Shown here in pieces: positions 42,647-51,161 of a stretch of 64,000 nucleotides of DNA (position 1 is its first letter; each line of letters begins with the position of its first letter). The stretch comes from CAYNXB01 sp964401045. GTDB lineage: Bacteria > Pseudomonadota > Alphaproteobacteria > Sphingomonadales > Sphingomonadaceae. The stretch is taken from the NCBI GenBank assembly GCA_964401045.1, contig CAYNXB010000004.1:1-64000 (forward strand), given 5' to 3'. Below the pieces are notes generated by a model that worked only from the letters and a program-made list of their open reading frames with translations, was not told where the DNA came from and ran no database searches. A program made the translations under genes and the position numbers.

Positions 42647-43777
42647 TCAGGCGGGCAGGTTGAACACCTTGCGCGCGTTGTCCTCCATCAGCATTTTCTT
42701 GCGCTCGGGCGTGAAGTCCATCCGGTCGTAGGCGGCGACTTCGTCGTAGCTCTGCTGGTAGGGGTAATCCATCGCGTAGAGCACCCGTTCGGGGCCGAGC
42801 ACGTCCATGCAGAACCTGATCGCCGGCTCCCACGCCACGCCACTGGTGGTGATCCAGATGTTGTTCTGGAAATAGTAGCTCACCGGATGCTTGAGCTTGA
42901 CCTGCTTGCCATCGCGCAAATGCGGCCGGTTGTCCGCGTTCCCTTGCATCCAGTCGAAACGGTATAGCTGGAGCGGCAGGCATTCGCCCATGTGGCCGAT
43001 CACCAGGCGGAGCTTGGGATAACGGTCGAACGCGCCGGAGAAGATGATCCCCATCGTGTGCAGCCACACGTCGTGCGGGAAGCCCGCGAGTGCGCCGAAG
43101 AAGCCGCGCGTCTCGTAATGCGGCGCGTTCCATGGCGCGGTCGGGTGGATGTAGAGCGCGAGATCGAGCGCCTCGAGCGCTTCGAGGATGGGCTCGTATT
43201 TGCCCTCATCGATGTAGTGACCCTGGAAGTGCGAGTTGAGCACCGCACCGTTGAGCGCGAGTTCGTTCTTCGCCCGCTCAAGCTCCCTGACCGAACCGGC
43301 GACATCGCGCGGATCGAACGCCGCGCAGGCCGAGAAACGATCGGGATGGCGGCGGCAGGCGTCTGCGGCGATGTCGTTCGCCTCCCGCGCGAGCGCGGTG
43401 CCGGTGCCGCGCCGCACCACCTGCACGCCGGGCGCGGTCAGCAGCAGGAGCTGTCGGTCGATGCCGTATTCGTCCATGTGGCTGAGGCGCAGGTCGCCAA
43501 GGTCCTGCATCATTTCCTGCAAGCTCGGCATATTGGCGAACATCGCCGCCATCCGCAGGCTGTCGTCAGCCTGAGCGTCGCCGCTGTCGAAGTATTCGAC
43601 CTGCGCCTTCACCAGCGCGGGAAACGTCCACGCTTCTTCGGTGGCGATGCGTTTGTAGGGCACGTCGCGGTCGACGTGGCCCGCACGCGGGGCGAGGCCA
43701 ACGCGTGTGCGGTGCGAGAAGTCCTCCTTGAAATAGCCCTTGAGGCCCTTCTCGCTTCCGTCCGCCAGCTTCACCAT
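42647..43777 (-). CDS. ACMSD-type amidohydrolase/decarboxylase
   Basis: 376 residues. About 40 residues precede KRIATEEAWTFPALV, where E in TEEAW aligns with the metal-binding acidic residue of gamma-resorcylate and 5-carboxyvanillate (LigW) decarboxylases. Further ligands are His in LALYIHPTAPWN, His in LVIGHMGECLP and Asp in YAMDYPYQQS. Those enzymes decarboxylate ortho-hydroxy aromatic acids. Last gene of the NTF2-like operon; it may decarboxylate a carboxylated biaryl or phenol. The exact substrate is not readable. Confidence 0.82.
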   Translation of the reverse strand: MVKLADGSEKGLKGYFKEDFSHRTRVGLAPRAGHVDRDVPYKRIATEEAWTFPALVKAQVEYFDSGDAQADDSLRMAAMFANMPSLQEMMQDLGDLRLSHMDEYGIDRQLLLLTAPGVQVVRRGTGTALAREANDIAADACRRHPDRFSACAAFDPRDVAGSVRELERAKNELALNGAVLNSHFQGHYIDEGKYEPILEALEALDLALYIHPTAPWNAPHYETRGFFGALAGFPHDVWLHTMGIIFSGAFDRYPKLRLVIGHMGECLPLQLYRFDWMQGNADNRPHLRDGKQVKLKHPVSYYFQNNIWITTSGVAWEPAIRFCMDVLGPERVLYAMDYPYQQSYDEVAAYDRMDFTPERKKMLMEDNARKVFNLPA

Positions 43778-43788
43778 CGCCCGTCCTC

Positions 43789-44217
43789 TCAGAACATCCC
43801 GTTCGGGTTCTTCGCATCCGCCGGATCGGGCAGCGGTTGAATGATATCCCAGTGCTCGACAAGGTAGCCATGCTGGATCCGAAAGATGTCGACCACCGCC
43901 ATGCCGCGCTGATCGGGCGCGTGCCTGAAGTGGTAATGCACCGCGACCAGCGTGCCGTTCTCGCCCGCCTCTCCGTAGATCACGCGTTTGACGTCGTGGC
44001 TCATGCCGGGGCTGCGCTTCATGTGCGCATCGAGTGCTTCGATCGTGCCGTCGCGTCCGGTGAGGGACTGGGGATCGTGCTGGATGTAGTCGGGATGGAC
44101 CCAGGCGCGGAACGCCTCGACCAACCGGTTCTGGTTGTAGAACACCTCGATGAAGCGGTCGGCGACCTCGCGGTCGGTGAACCGGGCGCGGTCGCCGGTT
44201 TCGAACGGATCGGGCAT
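43789..44217 (-). CDS. SnoaL/NTF2-like protein (a)
   Basis: 142 residues: FTDREVADRFIEVFYNQNRLVEAFRAWVHPDYIQHDPQSLTGRDGTIEAL, then HDVKRVIYGE, VAVHYHFRHAPDQ, VVDIFRIQHGYLVEHWDIIQPLPDP and the end NPNGMF. The pattern of YxQHxP, HxH and EHWDxxQ is the SnoaL-like cyclase/hydratase type. Overlaps the next copy by ATGA. Homologous with (b) and (c). The reaction is unknown; isomerase, hydratase or lactonase-type roles are known in the fold. Confidence 0.82.
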   Translation of the reverse strand: MPDPFETGDRARFTDREVADRFIEVFYNQNRLVEAFRAWVHPDYIQHDPQSLTGRDGTIEALDAHMKRSPGMSHDVKRVIYGEAGENGTLVAVHYHFRHAPDQRGMAVVDIFRIQHGYLVEHWDIIQPLPDPADAKNPNGMF

Positions 44218-44636
44218 CAGAACATCCCGTTGGCGTTCTTGACCGTCGCGGGATCGGGCACTGGCTGCATCACGTCCCAGTGCTCGACGACGTAGCCGTT
44301 CTCGATCCGCAGAATGTCGACCACGGCGTAACCCGGATCGTCGCGCTTGCGGCGGAAATGGTGATGAACGGCAACCAGGTTTCCGTCGCCGTAGATCACC
44401 CGCTTCACATCGTGGGTCAGCTCGGGATTGTTGCGCACCGCCGCTTCGAGCACTTCAAGCGTGGCGTTCCGCCCGCTCGGCGCGTTGGGATTGTGCTGGA
44501 TGTAGTCGGGGTGGACCCAGCATCGGAATGCGTCGGTCACGTTGTCCTGATGGTGGAACAGCTCGATGAACCGCTCGGCGACCTCGCGCACCGAAAGGTT
44601 CTCCCGGTTCGCGGTATCGCGCGGGTCGAACACCAT
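44217..44636 (-). CDS. SnoaL/NTF2-like protein (b)
   Basis: 139 residues: REVAERFIELFHHQDNVTDAFRCWVHPDYIQHNPNAPSGRNATLEVL, HDVKRVIYGDGNLVAVHHHFRRKRDD, VVDILRIENGYVVEHWDVMQPVPDP, ending NANGMF. It shares the CWVHPDYIQH segment and HDVKRVIYG with copy (a), showing a recent tandem duplication. Cytosolic (no signal peptide). 4 bp after copy (c). Confidence 0.82.
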   Translation of the reverse strand: MVFDPRDTANRENLSVREVAERFIELFHHQDNVTDAFRCWVHPDYIQHNPNAPSGRNATLEVLEAAVRNNPELTHDVKRVIYGDGNLVAVHHHFRRKRDDPGYAVVDILRIENGYVVEHWDVMQPVPDPATVKNANGMF

Positions 44637-44640
44637 CGTC

Positions 44641-45087
44641 TCAGAACATGCCGTTGGGATTGGCCGACTTCTCCGGCACCGCCTGCGTCACGTCCCAATG
44701 CTCGACGATCTTGCAGTCCTTCACCCGCAGGATGTCGACCGCCGCTGCGCCTCGGTCGTCCGGCCCGGTCTGGCCATGGAGATGGACCGCGAACAGATCG
44801 CCGTCGACCAGCACGCGCTTGACCGTCATCCGGTGCGCCGGATTACGCTGGTAGAACGGCTCGAGGAACGCGATCGCCGCGTCGCGCCCGTCGGTCGCGT
44901 TGGGGTTGTGCTGCCTGTAATCCGCCGCGACCCACGTTTCGTAGGCTTCGCGCACCTTCCCCTGCTCGTAGAACAGCGGGATGAAGCCATTGGCGACATC
45001 GCGGGTGGTGCAGGTTTCCGGCGCGTCGGCGGCAACGGCCGGCGCCGCCGTGGCGGACAGCGCCAGCGCGATCCAGGCGAGCCTCAT
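44641..45087 (-). CDS. Exported SnoaL/NTF2-like protein (c)
   Basis: 148 residues; unlike copies (a) and (b) it has a signal peptide (MRLAWIALALSATAAPAVAAD). The mature part: TRDVANGFIPLFYEQGKVREAYETWVAADYRQHNPNATDGRDAAIAFL, MTVKRVLVDGDLFAVHLHGQTGPDD, VDILRVKDCKIVEHWDVTQAVPEKS, end NPNGMF. So one paralogue acts in the periplasm and two in the cytosol. Its ATG overlaps the stop of the SnoaL_4 gene. Confidence 0.82.
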   Translation of the reverse strand: MRLAWIALALSATAAPAVAADAPETCTTRDVANGFIPLFYEQGKVREAYETWVAADYRQHNPNATDGRDAAIAFLEPFYQRNPAHRMTVKRVLVDGDLFAVHLHGQTGPDDRGAAAVDILRVKDCKIVEHWDVTQAVPEKSANPNGMF

Positions 45088-45782
45088 TTCTTCTCCTGTC
45101 CGGCGAGCAGGATCCCGAACTTCGGATGCGCGAAGTGCATCGGCACGTCCTGGCGATAGGGCCAGGTCGCGCGGTGCTCGGATTCCGGCAGCAGGAAGTC
45201 CGGCCCGATCGGATCCTCGGGATAAACCTTCTCGGCCGGCTGGAGGTGCGCCGTGGTATGCGCCCAGCCTTCCTCGTAATTGCCCTGCCACTGCATCATG
45301 TAGTTGAGGCGCTTGATCTTCCACACGCCGTTCTCAACCACGTAGTCATTCTCGTAAATGCCGGCTTCCATGAACTGCTGCGGCATCACCTCCTCGCGCG
45401 TGTCCTGGAAATCGTCATGCCAGCCGCCGAGCAGGATGCCGTGGAAGCGGCCCTTGGCGGTCTGACGGTCCGGCGCGACCGTGATGATGTCCTGCATCTG
45501 GAAGTGATCGAGCAGCAGGCCGTTGACCGGGCCGGGGCGGCCGCCGGTGAAGCGCTGCTGGATCCAGTCACCGTAGAGCCGCCTCACGCCCTTCTTGCCG
45601 ACGTATTCGCCGGAGAGGAACACCACGCTGCCATCCTCGGCGAACAGCTCCGCTACCTCGTCCGGCCGGTTGAAATCGATGTAGTAGCCGTAGGCCCAGT
45701 GCAGGCGGCGGATCGCCTGAACGTCCTCGATCGTACCGACCTTCTGCTCCAGCTCGGACAGCCTCGCTTCGACATCGGTCAT
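45084..45782 (-). CDS. SnoaL_4 (scytalone-dehydratase-like) domain protein
   Basis: 232 residues. A short N-terminal helix (MTDVEARLSELEQKVGTIED) precedes the NTF2-like core VQAIRRLHWAYGYYIDFNRPDEVAELFAEDGSVVFLSGEYVGKKGVRRLY and a long C-terminal part rich in aromatic residues (WDxQ replaced by WQGNYEEGWAH). This type is common in ring-hydroxylating or steroid/aromatic gene clusters without a known reaction. First gene of the operon 45782-42647, divergent from an SDR gene. Confidence 0.78.
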   Translation of the reverse strand: MTDVEARLSELEQKVGTIEDVQAIRRLHWAYGYYIDFNRPDEVAELFAEDGSVVFLSGEYVGKKGVRRLYGDWIQQRFTGGRPGPVNGLLLDHFQMQDIITVAPDRQTAKGRFHGILLGGWHDDFQDTREEVMPQQFMEAGIYENDYVVENGVWKIKRLNYMMQWQGNYEEGWAHTTAHLQPAEKVYPEDPIGPDFLLPESEHRATWPYRQDVPMHFAHPKFGILLAGQEKK

Positions 45783-45816
45783 TGATCGACTCTCCCGTTT
45801 CGGTTTGTATGTAACA

Positions 45817-45833
45817 GTAACGAGCGTGATTGT
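45817..45833 (-). promoter_or_regulatory. Third copy of motif ACAATCAC-N3-CGTKAC in the SnoaL_4/SDR divergent region
   Basis: Minus-strand ACAATCACGCTCGTTAC. With the two copies at 39790-39821 it suggests co-regulation of TonB receptor 1 and the SnoaL_4/SDR divergent operons. The downstream continuation TGTTAC gives a second GTTAC half-site, matching CAGTT next to copy two. Confidence 0.45.
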
Positions 45834-45854
45834 TTTGGCGAGAGGAAATCAAGG

Positions 45855-46778
45855 ATGAGCGAGAGACCGTGGGAAGGCCGCGTCGCCTTTATCACCGGCG
45901 CGGCGACCGGGATCGGGCTCGGCGTGGCACAGGCTTTCGCCGATGCCGGGATGGAGCTGGCGCTCAGCTATCGCAATGAGGATGACCGGGCGCGCACAGC
46001 GCAATGGTTCCTGGAGAACGGCTACAAGGAGCCGCTGTTCTGCAAGCTCGACGTGACCGATCGGGGCCGTTTCGCTCAGGTGGCCGAGGAAGTGTTCGAC
46101 ACGTTCGGCGAGGTTCACGTGCTGGTGAACAACGCCGGCGTCTCGGTGTTCGGCCCGACCGACGAGGCGAGCTATGCGGATTACGACTGGATCATGGGGG
46201 TCAACTTCGGCGGCGTGGTCAATGGCCTCGTCAGCTTCCTGCCCCGAATCAAGGCGAGCAAGGGCCGTCGCCACGTGGTCAACGTCGCCAGCATGGCCGC
46301 TTTCCTGCCGGGCCCGCAGGCGGGCATCTACACGGCGAGCAAGTTCGCGGTGCGCGGGCTGACGGAGAGCTTGCGATACAACCTCGCGCCGCACGGCATC
46401 GGCTGCTCGCTGTGCTGCCCGGCGCTGACCCGGACCAACGCCTGGACCAGCGCGCTCAAGCGCCCGGCAGCGTTCGCGGGCAGCGGGTTTCCGGATGTCG
46501 CCCAGTCCGAGCTCGAACAGTTCGGCACCGCGTTCGAGGAAGGGATGGACCCCTACGAGGTCGGCACCAGGATCCTCGCCGGCATGACCGACCAGCGCGG
46601 GCTGATCCTCACCCACCCGGAGCACGGGCCGGACTTCGAAGAGATTCATTCCGCGATCATGGCCGCGCTGCCAGACGGGGAAGCGCCTGCCGGTCGGCTC
46701 AAGATCGAGCAGTTGCGGCGCGACGCTATGAAAGCGGCCGAGGCCGGGCTGGTGATCCGTCTGGACGACTTGACCTGA
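45855..46778 (+). CDS. Short-chain dehydrogenase/reductase
   Basis: 307 residues. ITGAATGIGLGVAQAFADAGM (nucleotide binding, TGxxxGIG), VNNAGVS, NVASMAAFLPGP with Ser, and YTASKFAVRGLTESLRYNLAPHG with the YxxxK pair. Longer C-terminal tail than classical SDRs. First gene of a two-gene operon with the dienelactone hydrolase, divergent from the SnoaL_4 operon. The substrate is unknown. Confidence 0.87.
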   Translation: MSERPWEGRVAFITGAATGIGLGVAQAFADAGMELALSYRNEDDRARTAQWFLENGYKEPLFCKLDVTDRGRFAQVAEEVFDTFGEVHVLVNNAGVSVFGPTDEASYADYDWIMGVNFGGVVNGLVSFLPRIKASKGRRHVVNVASMAAFLPGPQAGIYTASKFAVRGLTESLRYNLAPHGIGCSLCCPALTRTNAWTSALKRPAAFAGSGFPDVAQSELEQFGTAFEEGMDPYEVGTRILAGMTDQRGLILTHPEHGPDFEEIHSAIMAALPDGEAPAGRLKIEQLRRDAMKAAEAGLVIRLDDLT

Positions 46779-46848
46779 GTCAAGGGTTGGCTGGACGCGT
46801 CGCTTTCGCCTGCTATCCTGCCGCCAAATCACAAATGAGGAGGCCGGA

Positions 46849-47748
46849 ATGTGCGATGAGATCGATCTCGAGAACTTCGAGAACCGTAGGGCCGACGCTC
46901 GCAAGTTCGACCGGCGGCAGTTCGCGTCGCTGACGGCGATCACCGGGATCGGCGCAACGCTCGCCGCCTGCGCCACCGCGAGCGACGGCGCGACCGGCGC
47001 CGGCGGCAGCCTTGCATCGAGCGATGTTTCGATCACCACCGCCGATGGCACGATGGACGCGTTCTTTGTACACCCGGCCTCGGGCAAGTCCCCGGCGGTG
47101 ATCATCTGGCCGGATATCGCTGGCCTGCGCCCGGCGTTCCGCATGATGGCGGAGCGGCTTGCCGCCTCGGGCTACGCGGTGCTGGTCGCCAACCCCTTTT
47201 ACCGTAACGCCAAGGCGCCGCAGTTCAGCGATTTCGCTGATTTCCAGGCCAAGGGCGGGTTCCAGAAAGTCGGCCCGTGGCGTGAAGCGGCGGGCCCCGA
47301 AGCGGTGGAGCGCGACGCCAAGGCGCTGGTCGCCTGGCTCGACCAGCAGGGCGCGGTCGATGCCAAACGCGGCGTCGGCACCCAGGGCTATTGCATGGGC
47401 GGGCCGTTCACCGTGTGGAGCGCGGCAGGCGTGCCTGACCGGGTCAAGGCTGCCTGCTCGTTCCATGGCGCGGGCCTTGTCGGCGACGCGCCGACAGCGC
47501 CGATCAACCTGCTCGACGACGCGAAAAAGACGCACTTTCTGTTCGCGATCGCGCAGAACGACGACGCCAAGGCGCCCGACGACAAGACCAAGCTGCGGGC
47601 GAAGGCCGACGAGCTCGGCGTCGATGCGGAGATCGAAGTCTACGCCGGCGACCACGGTTGGACGGTGTACGACAGCCCGGTGTACAACGAGCCGGCGGCG
47701 GAGAAGGCGTGGGCCCGCCTGCTGGCGACTTACCGGAAGGCGCTCTGA
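46849..47748 (+). CDS. Exported dienelactone hydrolase family protein
   Basis: 299 residues. N-terminal DRRQFASLTAITGIGATLAAC is a Tat-like signal (twin Arg) ending in a lipobox-like Cys. The hydrolase domain has FVHPASGKSPAVIIWPDIAGLRP, GTQGYCMGGPFTVW with the nucleophile Cys in GYCMGG, and GDHGWTVYDSPVYNEPAAEKAW with the catalytic His. Dienelactone hydrolases open lactones of aromatic ring cleavage; a secreted one would act on lactones or esters outside the cytosol. Confidence 0.85.
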   Translation: MCDEIDLENFENRRADARKFDRRQFASLTAITGIGATLAACATASDGATGAGGSLASSDVSITTADGTMDAFFVHPASGKSPAVIIWPDIAGLRPAFRMMAERLAASGYAVLVANPFYRNAKAPQFSDFADFQAKGGFQKVGPWREAAGPEAVERDAKALVAWLDQQGAVDAKRGVGTQGYCMGGPFTVWSAAGVPDRVKAACSFHGAGLVGDAPTAPINLLDDAKKTHFLFAIAQNDDAKAPDDKTKLRAKADELGVDAEIEVYAGDHGWTVYDSPVYNEPAAEKAWARLLATYRKAL

Positions 47749-47749
47749 G

Positions 47750-48556
47750 CTACTCGAACCAGTAGCACGTTCCCCGCATCTCGAGGCTGACGCGCGCCGG
47801 CGCGTCGCGCCCCGCGAGCGGGTTGTCGAACGCCCCGTGCGGCATCAGCTGCGCGCGGCTTTCATCGCTCTCGCTGGTCTTGAACACGATCGCCTCGTCC
47901 GGCGTCATGTTCGAATAGTAATACCAGTGGTGGGCGGGATTGTGCGCCAGCAGGTAGTTGCCGAAGCTCCATTCCGGGCTGCCGTCGAGTGGATCGAAGA
48001 TCGCGTCGCAGGGCAGCAGGTCGGCGGCGGCGATGCCCGGGTAGGCGCATAGCCCCAGCGGCACGTCCTGCGGCGCACCGGAGAGCGCGCGCCACACGTT
48101 GTATTGCGCGCTGCGCGTCACCGTCTGGCCCTGCGGAGCGCCCTTGGCGCGCATCGCCGCGGCGTCTTCCTTTGCTATGTCGACGTGCACGAAGCGCGCC
48201 GGATGCGAGTTGTCGTGCGCCTCGTTCTCGCCCAGCTTCTCGGAGAACCGCAGGATGCCGAACGGGGTCATCGCCACGTGGTCGCACCCGGTAACGCGCT
48301 TGAGCATCTCGGCGATCTCGCCCGAGTGGACTTCGGCCACCGCCTTGAGGTCGGTAAGGTCCGGCACCGCGCTCTTGTGCGAAACCAGCGTGAAGCCCTC
48401 CACGTCCAGGTCGCAGTCCTTTCCGCGCGCATCGGCGATCTCGACTTCCGCCGGCTTGAGGGGGACGAAGTCCTTCTCGTGGGCGTTGGCGTAGAAGAAC
48501 GGCTTCCGTTCCGTGCGCTCGGAATAGCCGATCAGGGCGCGGACTGTGGTGCTCAT
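47750..48556 (-). CDS. CmcJ/NvfI-like oxidoreductase family protein
   Basis: 268 residues. The pattern HPARFVHVDIAKEDAAA, RSAQYNVWRALSG, VPLGLCAYPGIAAADLLPCDAI, AHHWYYYSNMTPDEAIVFKTSESDE and AQLMPHGAFDNPLAGRDAPARVSLEMR is that of the CmcJ/NvfI group (Fe(II)/2-oxoglutarate-like cephamycin CmcJ, asperterpenoid NvfI, and fungal GA4 desaturase relatives). Possible iron ligands are His and Asp in FVHVD and the distal His in MPHGAFDNP. Substrate unknown. ATGA overlap with the aldo/keto reductase gene upstream. Confidence 0.75.
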   Translation of the reverse strand: MSTTVRALIGYSERTERKPFFYANAHEKDFVPLKPAEVEIADARGKDCDLDVEGFTLVSHKSAVPDLTDLKAVAEVHSGEIAEMLKRVTGCDHVAMTPFGILRFSEKLGENEAHDNSHPARFVHVDIAKEDAAAMRAKGAPQGQTVTRSAQYNVWRALSGAPQDVPLGLCAYPGIAAADLLPCDAIFDPLDGSPEWSFGNYLLAHNPAHHWYYYSNMTPDEAIVFKTSESDESRAQLMPHGAFDNPLAGRDAPARVSLEMRGTCYWFE

Positions 48557-49545
48557 GCCGGCTCGAACTCCTCCGTGTCGATCGTCGGGCGGATCGCCTC
48601 GTGGTAGCGATGGCCCCACACCGTCTCATGATTGATGATCTCGCCCGCACGCTCAAGCACTTCGGGCGCGATCGTCACGCTGGCCGCCGCGTGATTCTCT
48701 GCCATGTGCTCGATGCTGGTGGTGCCGGGGATCACGTGGATGCACGCGTCCTGTTCGAGCACCCAGCGGTTGGCGAGCTGCGCCGGGGCGACCCCCGCCT
48801 CATTCGCCAGCGCGTTGAACCGGTCGATCAGCGCAAGGTTGTGGGGCCAGTTCTCGGCATTGAAGCGCGGCATCTTGTTGCGCAGGTCGCTCTCCTCGAA
48901 CTGCGAAGGGTCGCGGATCTCGCCGCCGAACGCCCCGCGCCCGGTCGAGGAGAAGGCGACCAGCGCCACGCCGAGATCGCGGCACGCATCGAGCACGCCC
49001 AGCTCGACGTTGCGGGTCCACAGTGAATACTCGGTCTGCACCGCCGCCATCGGGTGCACGGCATGCGCCTCGCGGATGTGGCCCGCGCTCCATTCGGATA
49101 CGCCGTAAGCGCCGATCTTGCCGGCCTCGATCGCCCGCTGGAGCGCGCCGACGCTATCGGCGATCGGCACCTTCGGGTCGAAGCGGTGCATGTAGTAGAG
49201 ATCGATGAAATCGGTCTGCAGCAGATCGAGGCTCTTTTCGATGTCGGCGGTGATAAGTTCCGGGCTGCAATCCACGCCGCGGCGGGGGCCATCGACGATG
49301 ATGCCACTCTTGGATGCGAGGAAGAACTCCTTGCGTCGCCCCTTCAGGACTTCGCCGATCATCTCTTCGTTTTTGCCGGCGCCATAAATGCGCGCGGTGT
49401 CGAGATGATCATAGCCGATGTCGAGCGCGCGGTTGAGCAGACGCTCGGCATAATCGCGCGGCGGCGGGCTGCCGTAAGCCCACGACAGGTTCATGCACCC
49501 CAGGCCGACGGGGTGGAGCGAGCGATTGGCCAACGATCGTTTCAT
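48553..49545 (-). CDS. Aldo/keto reductase
   Basis: 330 residues. Catalytic tetrad: Asp and Tyr in GYDHLDTARIYGAGKNEEMIGEVLKG, Lys in FFLASKSGI, His in YYMHRFDPKV. VGLGCMNLSWAYG is the N-terminal AKR strand and HVIPGTTSIEHMAENH the cofactor-binding region. ATG 49545 is chosen; TTG 49560 is an alternative. It is co-transcribed with the CmcJ-like gene. Most AKRs of this type reduce aldehydes, methylglyoxal or ketones with NADPH. Confidence 0.88.
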   Translation of the reverse strand: MKRSLANRSLHPVGLGCMNLSWAYGSPPPRDYAERLLNRALDIGYDHLDTARIYGAGKNEEMIGEVLKGRRKEFFLASKSGIIVDGPRRGVDCSPELITADIEKSLDLLQTDFIDLYYMHRFDPKVPIADSVGALQRAIEAGKIGAYGVSEWSAGHIREAHAVHPMAAVQTEYSLWTRNVELGVLDACRDLGVALVAFSSTGRGAFGGEIRDPSQFEESDLRNKMPRFNAENWPHNLALIDRFNALANEAGVAPAQLANRWVLEQDACIHVIPGTTSIEHMAENHAAASVTIAPEVLERAGEIINHETVWGHRYHEAIRPTIDTEEFEPA

Positions 49546-49701
49546 GCGTGGGAAATCCAACAGAGTGACAGGTGTGACACGGTCCTAGAGAAGAACACGC
49601 CCCGCCCACCGCCGCCCCCTGGAAGACCGGTTGCGGACGAATGAAAAGGCGCAGCGCATTGCACCGCTCTAGCGGGTTATCGGCGTTGTAGGAAAGCGGG
49701 G

Positions 49702-50070
49702 TCAGGCCTCGGTGAGCGAGTTCTTGGCCCAGTCGAGATAGTCGGCGATCTTGCCGTGCACCGTCTCGGTCGCGATCAGGTAATCGTCGCGCCGTTCGTC
49801 GATGTTGCAGATCGACCAGTGCGCCTGGTGGTTCACCAGCATCGCCCGCACGTCGTCGAGCCGGTCCTGGAATTCGCCGAACAGGTCGGGGTGCGAAACC
49901 AGCCGCTCGTCGCCGGGCAGTTCGCACAGCAGGTTGCCGGTTTCAGCCGAGAATTCCTGCCGCAAACCAACGATCTGCCGGTTGCGCGCTTCGGGCGGTT
50001 CGGAAATCACCGATTTCATCTCGGCATTGATACGATCCATCGCTCCGAGGATCGTCTCGATTTTGGCCAT
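49702..50070 (-). CDS. Hypothetical protein, all-helical
   Basis: 122 residues, no signal peptide, rich in Asp/Glu and predicted mostly helical: IETILGAMDRINAEMKSVISE, ARNRQIVGLRQEFSAETGN, FQDRLDDVRAMLVNHQAHWSICNIDERRDDYL. A His-rich VNHQAHW segment might bind metal as in hemerythrin-like bundles, but the spacing is not a clear match. GAGGGAGAGC precedes ATG 50070. It stands alone between the AKR and ligC operons. Confidence 0.6.
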   Translation of the reverse strand: MAKIETILGAMDRINAEMKSVISEPPEARNRQIVGLRQEFSAETGNLLCELPGDERLVSHPDLFGEFQDRLDDVRAMLVNHQAHWSICNIDERRDDYLIATETVHGKIADYLDWAKNSLTEA

Positions 50071-50187
50071 AGGTCACGCTCTCCCTCACGCCCATGTGCG
50101 CTTGCAAGCGACCGCCCGCCAGGCGTCAGCCGAATCGATCTACGCGATCCCGGCTGGTCTTGGCAAACCGGTAAGGTTAACGGGAAC

Positions 50188-51144
50188 TTAGGACCAGCCG
50201 TCCTGCCGCTCGAGGCTCTCGGCCAGTTCGCCGATGACGCGGTAGCAGTCGATTACTTGCTGGACGGAGGAATTGGGCTCGCGGCCTTCCTGGATCGCGG
50301 CAATGAACTCACGATCCTGCAGCTCGATGCCGTTGTTGGAGACTGCCACGCCGGTGAGGTCGACCGGCTCTTCCTTGCCCGTCACGAGATCGTCGTAGCG
50401 CGCGATGTAAGTCGCGGTGTCGCCGATGTAGCGGAAGAAGGTGCCGAGCGGCCCGTCGTTGTTGAAAGACAGGCTCAGCGTGCAGATCGCGCCGCTCTCG
50501 CTCTTGAGCTGGATCGACATGTCCATCGCGATGCCGAGTTCGGAGTGCTTCGGCCCCTGGACCGCGTTGGCGGTGACGATCTTGCCCGCCTGATAGGCGA
50601 ACAGGTCGATCGTGTGCGCCGCGTGGTGCCACAGAAGGTGGTCGGTCCACGAACGGGCCTCGCCCTTGGCGTTCATGTTCTTGCGGCGGAAGAAGTAAGT
50701 CTGGACGTCCATCTGCTGGATGGCAAACTCGCCCGCGACAATCCGGTTATGGACGAACTGGTGGCTCGGATTGAAGCGGCGGGTGTGGCCGACCATGCAC
50801 ACGAGACCCGTCTCGCGGCTCTTGTCGAGCACGGTTTGCGCAGCGGCCCAGCTGTCCGACAGCGGAATCTCGACCTGCACGTGCTTGCCCGCTTCCATGC
50901 AGGCGATCGCCTGCTCGGCGTGCATTTGCGTCGGCGTGCACAGGATCACCGCGTCGACGTCGGGAAGGGCGAGTGCTTCGCCCAGCTCGGTGCCCGAGTG
51001 CGGCGCGCCGTACTTGGCGGCGACTTCGGCCGCCTGCTCGGCGCGGCGCGAGATGACCGAGGCGATCTCGACGCCCGGAATGTTCTTGAGGCCGTCGAGA
51101 TGCTTTTCGCCGAAGGCACCGGCGCCGGCGAGGGCAATGCGCAT
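50188..51144 (-). CDS. ligC: 4-Carboxy-2-hydroxymuconate-6-semialdehyde dehydrogenase
   Basis: 318 residues, GFO/IDH/MocA fold. RIALAGAGAFGEKHLDGLKNI (NADP site), CTPTQMHAEQAIACMEAGKHVQVEIPL, and the LigC-typical VGHTRRFNPSHQFVHN, SWTDHLLWHHAAHTIDLFAYQ. LigC oxidises the hemiacetal form of the LigAB product to 2-pyrone-4,6-dicarboxylate. GGAGAG precedes ATG 51144. It follows ligB after a 109-bp gap that holds a palindromic repeat pair. Confidence 0.94.
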   Translation of the reverse strand: MRIALAGAGAFGEKHLDGLKNIPGVEIASVISRRAEQAAEVAAKYGAPHSGTELGEALALPDVDAVILCTPTQMHAEQAIACMEAGKHVQVEIPLSDSWAAAQTVLDKSRETGLVCMVGHTRRFNPSHQFVHNRIVAGEFAIQQMDVQTYFFRRKNMNAKGEARSWTDHLLWHHAAHTIDLFAYQAGKIVTANAVQGPKHSELGIAMDMSIQLKSESGAICTLSLSFNNDGPLGTFFRYIGDTATYIARYDDLVTGKEEPVDLTGVAVSNNGIELQDREFIAAIQEGREPNSSVQQVIDCYRVIGELAESLERQDGWS

Positions 51145-51161
51145 GTTTCTCTCCAAAATTC

